Assembly: GCA_947483345.1 (NCBI GenBank)
Contig: CANKNL010000211.1
Coordinates: forward strand, 1-5,401
From: Chitinophagaceae bacterium
GTDB taxonomy: Bacteria; Bacteroidota; Bacteroidia; Chitinophagales; Chitinophagaceae
Reading direction: 5' to 3'
Length of the DNA stretch: 5,401 bases
The position numbers were made by a program, and so were the translations under genes. The notes beneath the pieces are model-generated. The model did no database searches. It was not told where the DNA came from and saw nothing but the letters and a program-made list of their open reading frames with translations. Positions 1 to 5,401 of this stretch are shown in pieces (position 1 is the stretch's first letter; each line of letters begins with the position of its first letter).

Positions 1-424
1 AGATGCAGATGTGATACAAGCCGCCAAACAAGCCAGTATTCATACAGAAATAGACGTTTTTAAGCAGGGCTACGACACAATGATAGGTGAAAGGGGCGTA
101 ACCCTAAGTGGTGGCCAAAAACAACGTATTTCCATTGCCAGGGCTTTAATAAAAAATCCAAAAATCGTCATTTTTGATGATTGCCTGAGTGCTGTTGATG
201 CCCGTACTGAAAAAGAGATTATTGGTAATTTGCATCAATTTTTAAACGAAAAAACGGCTATTATCATTACCCATCGTATTTTTTCCTTGTTTGAATTTGA
301 TAAAATTCTTGTTTTAGATAACGGTAAAATAGTGGAACAAGGCACCCATGAGCAATTACTGAAATTAAACGGGTATTATACCGATATGTACAAAAGACAG
401 CAGGAACAAGACCATGAAACCTAA
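1..424 (+). CDS. ABC exporter, C-terminal part of the ATP-binding domain (5' truncated by window edge)
   Basis: This is the 3' end of an ABC transporter gene, read from base 2 to the TAA at 422-424 (140 visible residues). The ABC signature LSGGQKQRISIARAL starts at base 104. Walker B (IVIFDD) is followed by a D-loop (LSAVDAR), and the switch histidine lies in IIITHR (His codon at 272). The Walker A, Q-loop and any membrane domain lie upstream of the window. The residue after the Walker B aspartate is Asp (codon 179-181), not the usual catalytic Glu. The run FDDCLSAVDARTEKEI plus a tail ending in GYYTDMYKRQQ resembles MdlA-type and heterodimeric multidrug-exporter halves, so it is probably a fused permease/ATPase exporter subunit at the inner membrane. 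The substrate cannot be told from this fragment. No terminator hairpin follows before the next promoter. The ABC assignment is certain; the exporter subclass is inferred. Confidence 0.93.
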   Translation, partial: DADVIQAAKQASIHTEIDVFKQGYDTMIGERGVTLSGGQKQRISIARALIKNPKIVIFDDCLSAVDARTEKEIIGNLHQFLNEKTAIIITHRIFSLFEFDKILVLDNGKIVEQGTHEQLLKLNGYYTDMYKRQQEQDHET

Positions 425-482
425 AACCAATGACTATGAACTGCATGTTAAGCATTTTACAGGTAACCTAAAAACCAAATAA
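414..482 (+). CDS. Possible 22-codon small ORF overlapping the ABC gene stop
   Basis: An ATG at 414-416 lies inside the last codons of the ABC gene, in another frame, and opens a 22-residue ORF ending at TAA 480-482. The product would begin MKPKTNDYELHVKHF and is basic and hydrophilic, with no signal or membrane segment. The 11-bp overlap with the upstream stop is the spacing seen in translationally coupled genes, and a weak purine run (caggaa) lies about seven bases upstream of the ATG. I do not recognise the peptide. An ORF this short can arise by chance in AT-rich DNA, so this is a candidate only. Confidence 0.22.
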   Translation: MKPKTNDYELHVKHFTGNLKTK

Positions 483-494
483 GCAATCATATAT

Positions 495-524
495 TTTGTA
501 GAATGGAAAACAATTTTATCTTTG
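495..524 (+). promoter_or_regulatory. Bacteroidota-type sigma promoter for the DUF3276 gene
   Basis: TTTG at 495-498 matches the -33 element, and TATCTTTG at 517-524 is an exact match to the Bacteroidota -7 element TAnnTTTG. They are separated by 18 bases, close to the known spacing. Transcription would start near 528-531, giving a leader of about 42 bases before the GTG at 572. The site lies after the ABC stop and the possible small ORF, so the DUF3276 gene is probably transcribed on its own. The transcription start has not been shown experimentally. Confidence 0.62.
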
Positions 525-549
525 CTCCACCCAAATAGGGGTAATGGTT

Positions 550-570
550 AAAAACTAAAAACTAAAAAAC
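550..570 (+). repeat. A-rich heptad repeat just upstream of the GTG start
   Basis: AAAAACT occurs twice in tandem (550-556, 557-563) and is followed by a near copy, AAAAAAC (564-570). The run ends one base before the GTG start codon. There is no Shine-Dalgarno sequence here. A-rich, unstructured leaders are the usual ribosome-recruiting context in Bacteroidota, so this run probably supports initiation at the GTG. Confidence 0.5.
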
Positions 571-571
571 A

Positions 572-1069
572 GTGGCATTCGAAAACAACGAAAAGAAAAT
601 GGATAGCGTTTATAGTAAACGTATCAGGGCGGGAAAACGCAGGACTTACTTTTTTGATGTAAGAGAAACCCGTGGTAATGATTATTATTTAACAATTACA
701 GAAAGCCGTAAACGATTTGATTCTGACGGTTATGACAGGCATAAGATTTTCCTTTATAAAGAAGATTTTAACAAATTTATTAAAGGATTGGGTGAAGCCA
801 TTGATTATGTAAAAACAGAATTGATGCCCGACTTTGATTTTGATGCCTTTAACCATGATACCCCTTACGAAGGTGAAGAAGGTCAAAATAATCAAACTTT
901 TGACAGTACAGCAGCCACAACCGAAAATCCTGTATCTGAGGTAATTGATATACCGGTTGCCGAAACAATTGATACAACGCCGGCTGCAACATCAACTGAA
1001 GAAACTCCAACTGAGACAAATAACGATACCATTGATAATGGTAGCGCAGAGGTAGCTGAAAAGTGGTAA
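572..1069 (+). CDS. DUF3276 / PUR-family DNA- and RNA-binding protein
   Basis: The product is a 165-residue cytoplasmic protein of the DUF3276 family, related in fold to PUR-alpha and the Borrelia protein BpuR, which bind single-stranded DNA and RNA. The core covers about residues 11-88 and holds the family pattern SVYSKRIRAGKRRTYFFDV, then RGNDYYLTITESRKRF and HKIFLYKEDFNKF. A basic cluster sits at residues 16-24. Residues 82-163 form a low-complexity, Thr/Ala/Pro-rich tail with 21 Asp or Glu and no Lys or Arg, probably disordered. The start chosen is GTG 572, because family members usually carry an N-terminal extension similar to MAFENNEKK before the core; the alternative is ATG 599 (residue 10). 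The gene ends with two in-frame stops (TAATAA, 1067-1072). It has its own upstream promoter and a terminator 33 bases after the stop, so it looks monocistronic. The family call is firm. The biological role in Bacteroidota is not settled and is inferred from the fold. Confidence 0.9.
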   Translation: MAFENNEKKMDSVYSKRIRAGKRRTYFFDVRETRGNDYYLTITESRKRFDSDGYDRHKIFLYKEDFNKFIKGLGEAIDYVKTELMPDFDFDAFNHDTPYEGEEGQNNQTFDSTAATTENPVSEVIDIPVAETIDTTPAATSTEETPTETNNDTIDNGSAEVAEKW

Positions 1070-1101
1070 TAAACAAAAAACACCAAAACTAATTGCAACA
1101 G

Positions 1102-1130
1102 ATCCTCCCTTTTTAGGGAGGATTTTTTTT
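1102..1130 (+). terminator. Rho-independent terminator after the DUF3276 gene
   Basis: A perfect 9-bp stem pairs ATCCTCCCT (1102-1110) with AGGGAGGAT (1115-1123) around a TTTT loop. It runs straight into an uninterrupted T-tract (1123-1130). Its position 33 bases after the DUF3276 stop and before the next gene fits termination of the plus-strand transcript. Confidence 0.93.
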
Positions 1131-1186
1131 ATTTGTTAATGCTTGCTGTAAATTTTTAAAAAACATTTAAATTGTCATTAAAACTT

Positions 1187-1678
1187 ATGAAGCAACTATT
1201 GATTTCAGTATTACTGGTACTACCCATTTTAATTTCCGTTGCTCAACCAAAATGTAAAATAAAAAAGGCTTATGCCTTTTATACCGTTTCGGTACCCGGC
1301 ATGCAAATGGTTGATGAAAATGGTAATCCCATACCTCCTCAAATAGATATTACCCGGTTCATTTATTTGGAATGGAGTGGACTTAAAAGGCCCGAAATTG
1401 AAACTGTACTTTATAATAAAAAACCATTATTAGCAACCGTTACAGCGGTTCCGGGCAGTACTGTAAATCCCGAAAGCGAATTTGTCAATACCAATGGGTT
1501 TAAAATAACAGCATCAAAAAACAATAGCCTTTGGAAGATAGACCTACAGACAGTTTCAGGCAGTCCCATGCCGGATCAGAATTGCAAAAATATCATTATC
1601 AAAATAAAAGGAACTGGCAAAACCTGTGCTTTTAAACTGGTAAATGAAAGGCAGATAATGACCTTGCCTAGGTATTGA
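1187..1678 (+). CDS. Small secreted protein of unknown family
   Basis: The predicted product is 163 residues from ATG 1187 to TGA 1676-1678. The N-terminus is a clear signal peptide: Met-Lys, a hydrophobic core (residues 4-18), and a probable signal peptidase I site around Ala19-Gln20 (ISVAQ/PKC). Cys23 is not in a lipobox, so it is not an obvious lipoprotein. The mature part has about 143 residues, is rich in beta-forming stretches (YAFYTVSVPG, FIYLEWSGL, NIIIKIKG), and holds cysteines at 23, 133 and 147; the last two could form a disulfide. It is probably periplasmic or outer-surface. I recognise no domain or catalytic motif. An in-frame TTG at 1172 would add five residues before the signal peptide; ATG 1187 is preferred because it places Met-Lys right before the hydrophobic core. 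The gene follows a strong terminator, so it needs its own promoter, but no convincing one is visible. Its stop abuts the stop of convergent pgi. Confidence 0.75.
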   Translation: MKQLLISVLLVLPILISVAQPKCKIKKAYAFYTVSVPGMQMVDENGNPIPPQIDITRFIYLEWSGLKRPEIETVLYNKKPLLATVTAVPGSTVNPESEFVNTNGFKITASKNNSLWKIDLQTVSGSPMPDQNCKNIIIKIKGTGKTCAFKLVNERQIMTLPRY

Positions 1679-3271
1679 TCATTTTAGTTTTTGGTACATC
1701 CGTATCAACCCCATTGTAGAATTATCGTGATGATTATTTTTTTCATTTTGTACCAGCTCAGGCAAAATCTTATTCGCCAACACTTTTCCCAATTCTACAC
1801 CCCATTGATCGAAACTATAAATATTCCAGATGACCCCCTGAACAAATATTTTATGTTCGTATAAGGCCGTTAATTGCCCCAACGTAAAAGGTGTTAATTG
1901 TTTTAGTAATATTGAATTGGTTGGGCGATTACCTTCAAAAACACGGTATGGATTTTCATGATCAGTGCCCGTCATCAATGCTTCTGTTTGTGCAAAGAAA
2001 TTACTTAATAGTTTTTGATGATGATCGCCTATTGGATTATGACTGATGGCTGGTGCTATAAAATCGCATGGGATTAAATGTGTTCCCTGATGAATAAGCT
2101 GATAAAATGCATGTTGCCCATTGGTGCCTGGCTCACCCCAAATAACCGGGCCCGTTGCATAGTTTATTTTTTCACCGTTTCGGTCAACATATTTACCATT
2201 GCTTTCCATATTTCCCTGTTGAAAATAGGCCGCAAACCGATGCAGATATTGATCATAAGGCAAAATGGCTTCGGATGTAGTACCAAAGAAATTACCATAC
2301 CAAATGCCCAGTAAGGCCATTAAAACCGGTATATTTTTATCAAATCCTGTTTCTCTAAAATGACAATCAGTTAGATGGGCTCCTTTTAACAGTTCTTCAA
2401 AATTTTCATATCCCACTGTTAAGGCTATTGACAAGCCAATGGCACTCCATAAACTATACCTGCCACCAACCCAATCCCAAAATACAAACATATTTTTTGG
2501 GTCGATCCCAAATTGTACTACCGCTGAATCATTAGTGCTAAGCGCCACAAAATGTTTGGCAATATGTTTTTCATCATTGGCCTGCTGTAAAAACCAATTC
2601 CTTGCAGAATGCGCATTGGTCATGGTTTCCTGTGTAGTAAAGGTTTTACTGGCAATTAAAAACAGGGTTTCTTCGGTATTTACCTGCTTTAAAATTTCCG
2701 TTATATGTGTACCATCCACATTGCTTACAAAAAAGGCTTCAATACCTTCGATCCAATAAGGTTTTAAAGCTTCTGTAACCATTACCGGGCCCAGATCGCT
2801 TCCACCAATACCAATATTTACAATATATTTTATTTTTTTACCCGTATAGCCTTTCCACTCCCCTGAATGTATGGCAGAACAAAATAGTTTCATTTGTGCC
2901 TGCACTTGCTTAATTCCCGGCATCACATCAATGCCATCAGCAAAAACAGGGTCACCGCTAAAATTTCGTAAGGCAGTATGTAATACAGCACGGTTCTCAG
3001 TTTCATTGATCTTGTCACCTGCAAACATAGCTTCTATAGCTTCTTTTAATTTACATTCAGCGGCCAATTCAAGCAGGATCTCAACGGTATTTTCGGTGAT
3101 CATATTTTTTGAATAATCAAAAAACAGGTCTTCCATCTGAATAGAAAACCGGGTAAACCGATCTGTATCATTAAAAAAAAGGTCTTTCATCTGTACCTGT
3201 TCAAATAATTGTTTATGCTGCTTTAAAGCCTGCCAGGAGAGGGTAGAAGTGGGATTTATTTTTGGAAACAT
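1679..3271 (-). CDS. pgi: Glucose-6-phosphate isomerase
   Basis: This cytoplasmic enzyme interconverts glucose 6-phosphate and fructose 6-phosphate in glycolysis and gluconeogenesis. The 530-residue product is full length and carries both SIS-fold sugar-binding halves (about 120-280 and 320-480). Visible landmarks are GIGGSDLG (154-161), the phosphate-binding SKTFTTQET (208-216), the family signature DWVGGRYSLWSAIG (266-279) with Arg271, GNMESNGK with catalytic-base Glu356, NGQHAF with His387, and the C-terminal signature FDQWGVELGK with Lys496. All residues matched to the known active site are present. The ATG start (3269-3271 on the plus strand) gives MFPKINPT, a normal N-terminus for the family. 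Compared with my recollection of the E. coli enzyme (549 residues), about 19 residues are missing between TEAL and FEGNRP (residues 432-445). The gene is convergent with the secreted protein to its left with no intergenic bases, and divergent from the large surface protein to its right. No terminator hairpin is visible after its stop. Confidence 0.98.
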   Translation of the reverse strand: MFPKINPTSTLSWQALKQHKQLFEQVQMKDLFFNDTDRFTRFSIQMEDLFFDYSKNMITENTVEILLELAAECKLKEAIEAMFAGDKINETENRAVLHTALRNFSGDPVFADGIDVMPGIKQVQAQMKLFCSAIHSGEWKGYTGKKIKYIVNIGIGGSDLGPVMVTEALKPYWIEGIEAFFVSNVDGTHITEILKQVNTEETLFLIASKTFTTQETMTNAHSARNWFLQQANDEKHIAKHFVALSTNDSAVVQFGIDPKNMFVFWDWVGGRYSLWSAIGLSIALTVGYENFEELLKGAHLTDCHFRETGFDKNIPVLMALLGIWYGNFFGTTSEAILPYDQYLHRFAAYFQQGNMESNGKYVDRNGEKINYATGPVIWGEPGTNGQHAFYQLIHQGTHLIPCDFIAPAISHNPIGDHHQKLLSNFFAQTEALMTGTDHENPYRVFEGNRPTNSILLKQLTPFTLGQLTALYEHKIFVQGVIWNIYSFDQWGVELGKVLANKILPELVQNEKNNHHDNSTMGLIRMYQKLK

Positions 3272-3500
3272 AATAATTTTTTATAAATGTACTTTACGAA
3301 GTTAAAGTTTGTAGCCTGAAAAATACGGTGCTTTAAATTTTATCGGCTAAGTAAAAACAAAAAAATATAGTCAATAACAACTCCTCAATTTACTAATATG
3401 CACAGGTTCTGAAAACCACAAACCGAATAAAATCAAGCTATTTATGTACTATTTTGGAGAATAATAATTAACTTTCCAGAACAATTATAATAACAAGTGC
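3272..3500. other. Divergent intergenic region between pgi and the large surface-protein gene
   Basis: This 229-bp AT-rich stretch should hold the promoters for both genes. For the rightward gene, TAACTTTC (3469-3476) is one base off the TAnnTTTG -7 element, and TATTTTG (3450-3456) is a second near match; neither has a well-spaced -33 TTTG. For pgi, TAACTTCG read on the minus strand (3304-3297) is one base off, again without a clear -33. I therefore call no specific promoter here. No RNA gene or plausible coding ORF was seen in the stretch. Confidence 0.45.
3291..3308. repeat. Short inverted repeat upstream of pgi
   Basis: ACTTTA (3291-3296) and TAAAGT (3303-3308) are perfect reverse complements separated by six bases. 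They lie 20-37 bases upstream of the pgi start codon. This could be an operator half-site pair or a weak leader hairpin, but six-base arms in AT-rich DNA can occur by chance. Confidence 0.3.
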
Positions 3501-5401
3501 ATGTGGAAATTTTTACTTATCTGGTTTGCTTCATTTTCCACTTTTTCAGCATTTTCACAGGATTTTAGTAACAAGGGTAAAAATTTCTGGCTTTGTTATC
3601 CTGATCACATTGATGGCACAAATTCATCAATGGGTATTTATATCACGTCTGATGTAAACGCCACCGGACAGATTGATGTTGCCGGTACTATTGTTCCTTT
3701 TACGGTAACTGCAAATACGGTAACGTATAAATTTATTGGCCCTGGTGCAAGCGGAGCCGCTGGGAATATAGCGCCCTATTTAAGTCAACAGGATGGTATT
3801 AAAATCGGAGCAGGCATTCATATCACATCTGATAAAGATGTAGCGGTTTATATGCATATTATTAAAACTTCCCGTTCGGGAGCTACTTTGGCTCTGCCTA
3901 CAAAAGTTTGGGGAAAAGAATATGTAGTTCCCAGCTACAGAAATACAGGCGGTTCTACAGGTTATGGCGAGATTGCCATCATAGCTTCTATTCCAAATAC
4001 AATTATTGAAATCACACCTGCTGTCATCACCCGAAGTGGCCGACCGGCCAATACACCCTTTCAAATAACATTGGCAAATCCCGGTGATGTTTATCAATTA
4101 CAGTTTGCATCGGCACTTGATTTATCTGGTACCAGGGTTAAATCACTTCCCTCCGGAACATTAGGCTGTTTGCCAATTGCCGTTTATTCAGCAACTACCT
4201 GGACTGCTTTACCTTGTAATTCAACCGGGGATAATTTATTACAGCAAATATTTCCACTGGGTTCATGGGGAAAACAATTCTTAACATCGCCTTTAAAAAA
4301 AATATCGACAAATGGCAGTGATCTCAATACCGATATTATCAGGGTGTTTGTAAATGACCCGTTAACTGTTGTTACAAAAATAGAAAATGGGATTACAACC
4401 ACTTTAACCGGATTAATTTCAAATACCTATTACGAATACAGCTCGTATAGGCCAACATTTTTAAACGCTGATAATTCTATACAGGTAGTACAATACATCA
4501 CTTCACAAAGTTGTGGTAGTCCGTCAACACAATCAGATCCGGAAATGATTGTATTGAATGCGGTTGAACAAACCATCAATGATATCACCGTATTTTCTGC
4601 TCATCAAAATTTTGTTCCGCCCGGTCAAAGTTCTGTTACCGCCCATTTTTTGAATATTATTATGCAAACAGCCCATACTGCTGCATTTAAAATTAATGGC
4701 GTTGCGCCTGCGGCGTCTTTTATCACTATTCCAGGAACAAATTATTCGTATTTAAAGGAAGATATAACAACAAGATCTGCAACCAATCCGGTTTCCAGGC
4801 TAACTGCCGATTCGGGCTTTAGTGCAATCGCCTATGGTTTTGGTAACGTAGAAAGCTATGGCTATAATGCCGGAACAAATGTTAAAGATCTTTATCAACA
4901 AATAGGTGTTCACACACAATATGGAATAGAAACAACACCTTCTGTTTGTACAAACTCACCATTCAAATTTAAAGTATCATTGCCCTATATTCCGGATTCT
5001 ATGCATTGGGACTTTCATAATGCTGTTGGCATGTTACCAAACAACAATACGGTTTATACTGATAACCATATCCCGTTTTATAATCATGCAGAAGATTCTG
5101 CAACTATTGTAAACGGAAAAACAATACATTGGTATTCTATTCCGGTACAATATACTTTTTCTACGGTTGGCGTATTTCCTGTAACCATAACTGTTTTAGT
5201 TCCCAATGGTGATTGTGGAACTATGCAGGAAATTAATTTTGATCTTATTGTTTCCGATCCACCTGTGTCTGATTTCACCTGGACCTCAGGAGGCTGTGTG
5301 GCTGAAACGTATCAGTTTACCGAAACGACGCCTCAATTTCCCAAGCCAACGTATCGTTTCTGGTGGAATTTTGGTGATCCTGGAAGTGGTCCTGTAAATG
5401 A
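3501..5401 (+). CDS. Large exported protein with IgGFc-binding-like N-terminal region and PKD-like domains (3' end outside window)
   Basis: The frame from ATG 3501 stays open to the window edge: 633 complete codons and no stop, so the gene is partial at its 3' end. Residues 1-20 are a signal peptide (Trp/Phe/Leu-rich core, cleavage near AFSQ/DFS). The mature start, FSNKGKNFWLCYPDHIDG, is the entry motif I associate with Bacteroidota IgGFc-binding-type surface proteins. Residues 45-260 contain family-like segments: IYITSD (46-51), IHITSDKDVAVYMH (106-119), ALPTKVWGKEYVVPSY (131-146), DLSGTRVKSL, CLPIAVYS (223-230), and GDNLLQQIFPLGSWGKQF (243-260). Residues about 480-585 look like a PKD-type beta-sandwich (Cys483, HWDF, TFSTVGVFPVTITV). 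A second begins near 590 and reaches its WWNFGDPGSG turn (621-630) at the edge. Such proteins are usually large and cell-surface exposed, often exported by the type IX system, but the C-terminal sorting signal that would show this lies outside. The ligand is unknown, and the IgGFc name does not prove antibody binding. ATG 3501 is chosen because it directly begins the signal peptide. Confidence 0.85.
   Translation, partial: MWKFLLIWFASFSTFSAFSQDFSNKGKNFWLCYPDHIDGTNSSMGIYITSDVNATGQIDVAGTIVPFTVTANTVTYKFIGPGASGAAGNIAPYLSQQDGIKIGAGIHITSDKDVAVYMHIIKTSRSGATLALPTKVWGKEYVVPSYRNTGGSTGYGEIAIIASIPNTIIEITPAVITRSGRPANTPFQITLANPGDVYQLQFASALDLSGTRVKSLPSGTLGCLPIAVYSATTWTALPCNSTGDNLLQQIFPLGSWGKQFLTSPLKKISTNGSDLNTDIIRVFVNDPLTVVTKIENGITTTLTGLISNTYYEYSSYRPTFLNADNSIQVVQYITSQSCGSPSTQSDPEMIVLNAVEQTINDITVFSAHQNFVPPGQSSVTAHFLNIIMQTAHTAAFKINGVAPAASFITIPGTNYSYLKEDITTRSATNPVSRLTADSGFSAIAYGFGNVESYGYNAGTNVKDLYQQIGVHTQYGIETTPSVCTNSPFKFKVSLPYIPDSMHWDFHNAVGMLPNNNTVYTDNHIPFYNHAEDSATIVNGKTIHWYSIPVQYTFSTVGVFPVTITVLVPNGDCGTMQEINFDLIVSDPPVSDFTWTSGGCVAETYQFTETTPQFPKPTYRFWWNFGDPGSGPVN

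Noticed and set aside
849..1098. Two overlapping minus-strand ORFs of 68 and 75 codons
   Set aside because: Both are antisense to the low-complexity tail of the DUF3276 gene, whose repetitive codons leave other frames open by chance.
1132..1174. Possible promoter for the secreted-protein gene (TTTG at 1132-1135 with TAAATTTT at 1149-1156, or TAAATTG at 1168-1174)
   Set aside because: The gaps are about 13 and 32 bases, outside the usual spacing, and neither -7 element is a full match. The DNA here is so AT-rich that partial matches are expected.
1172..1186. Upstream TTG start for the secreted-protein gene
   Set aside because: It is in frame but would place five extra residues before Met-Lys and the hydrophobic core; ATG 1187 gives a standard signal peptide.
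1263..1280. Hairpin AAAAGGC / GCCTTTT with a TTAT loop
   Set aside because: It lies inside the coding region just after the signal peptide, in codons for KKAYAFY. It is not at a gene end, so it is probably a by-product of the codons rather than a terminator.
1649..1671. AGGCA / TGCCT inverted repeat near the convergent stops as a terminator
   Set aside because: The stem has only five base pairs with an 11-base loop and no T-tract on either strand.
2439..2759. Plus-strand ORF of 106 codons
   Set aside because: It is antisense to the most conserved part of pgi, including the phosphate-binding and signature motifs; it is a shadow frame.
3780..4097. Minus-strand ORF of 105 codons
   Set aside because: It lies fully inside the large surface-protein gene in antisense. 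Its product is a Cys/Arg/Ser-rich chain with no recognisable motif, as expected for a shadow frame.

Overview
The window looks like chromosomal DNA of a member of the Bacteroidota, most likely from the Chitinophagaceae or a close relative. This rests on four things: an AT-rich sequence with A-rich leaders instead of strong Shine-Dalgarno sites, a good Bacteroidota-type promoter (TTTG, 18 bp, TATCTTTG), a DUF3276/PUR-type nucleic-acid-binding protein typical of that phylum, and a large exported IgGFc-binding/PKD-like protein of the kind common there. The taxonomic placement is inferred from protein character; no marker gene is present.

Layout from left to right. Bases 1-424 are the 3' end of an ABC exporter gene (the second half of its nucleotide-binding domain). 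A possible 22-codon ORF overlaps its stop codon (414-482). A promoter (495-524) and an A-rich leader precede a GTG-started DUF3276 gene (572-1069), closed by a textbook intrinsic terminator (1102-1130). Next is a small secreted protein of unknown family (1187-1678), whose stop codon directly abuts the stop codon of the convergent gene pgi, glucose-6-phosphate isomerase (1679-3271, minus strand). A 229-bp divergent intergenic region then leads to a long plus-strand ORF that starts at ATG 3501 and is still open at the window end (633 complete codons). It has a signal peptide, an IgGFc-binding-like N-terminal region and at least one and a half PKD-like domains.

These genes do not form an obvious pathway. 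pgi is a housekeeping glycolysis/gluconeogenesis enzyme, the DUF3276 protein is a probable cytoplasmic nucleic-acid-binding protein with its own promoter and terminator, and the two signal-peptide proteins are exported. No RNA gene, CRISPR array, insertion sequence or phage gene was seen, and no gene-free stretch exceeds 300 bases. The least understood items are the large open-ended surface protein, the orphan secreted protein, the stop-to-stop convergent junction at 1676-1681, and the very acidic tail of the DUF3276 protein.
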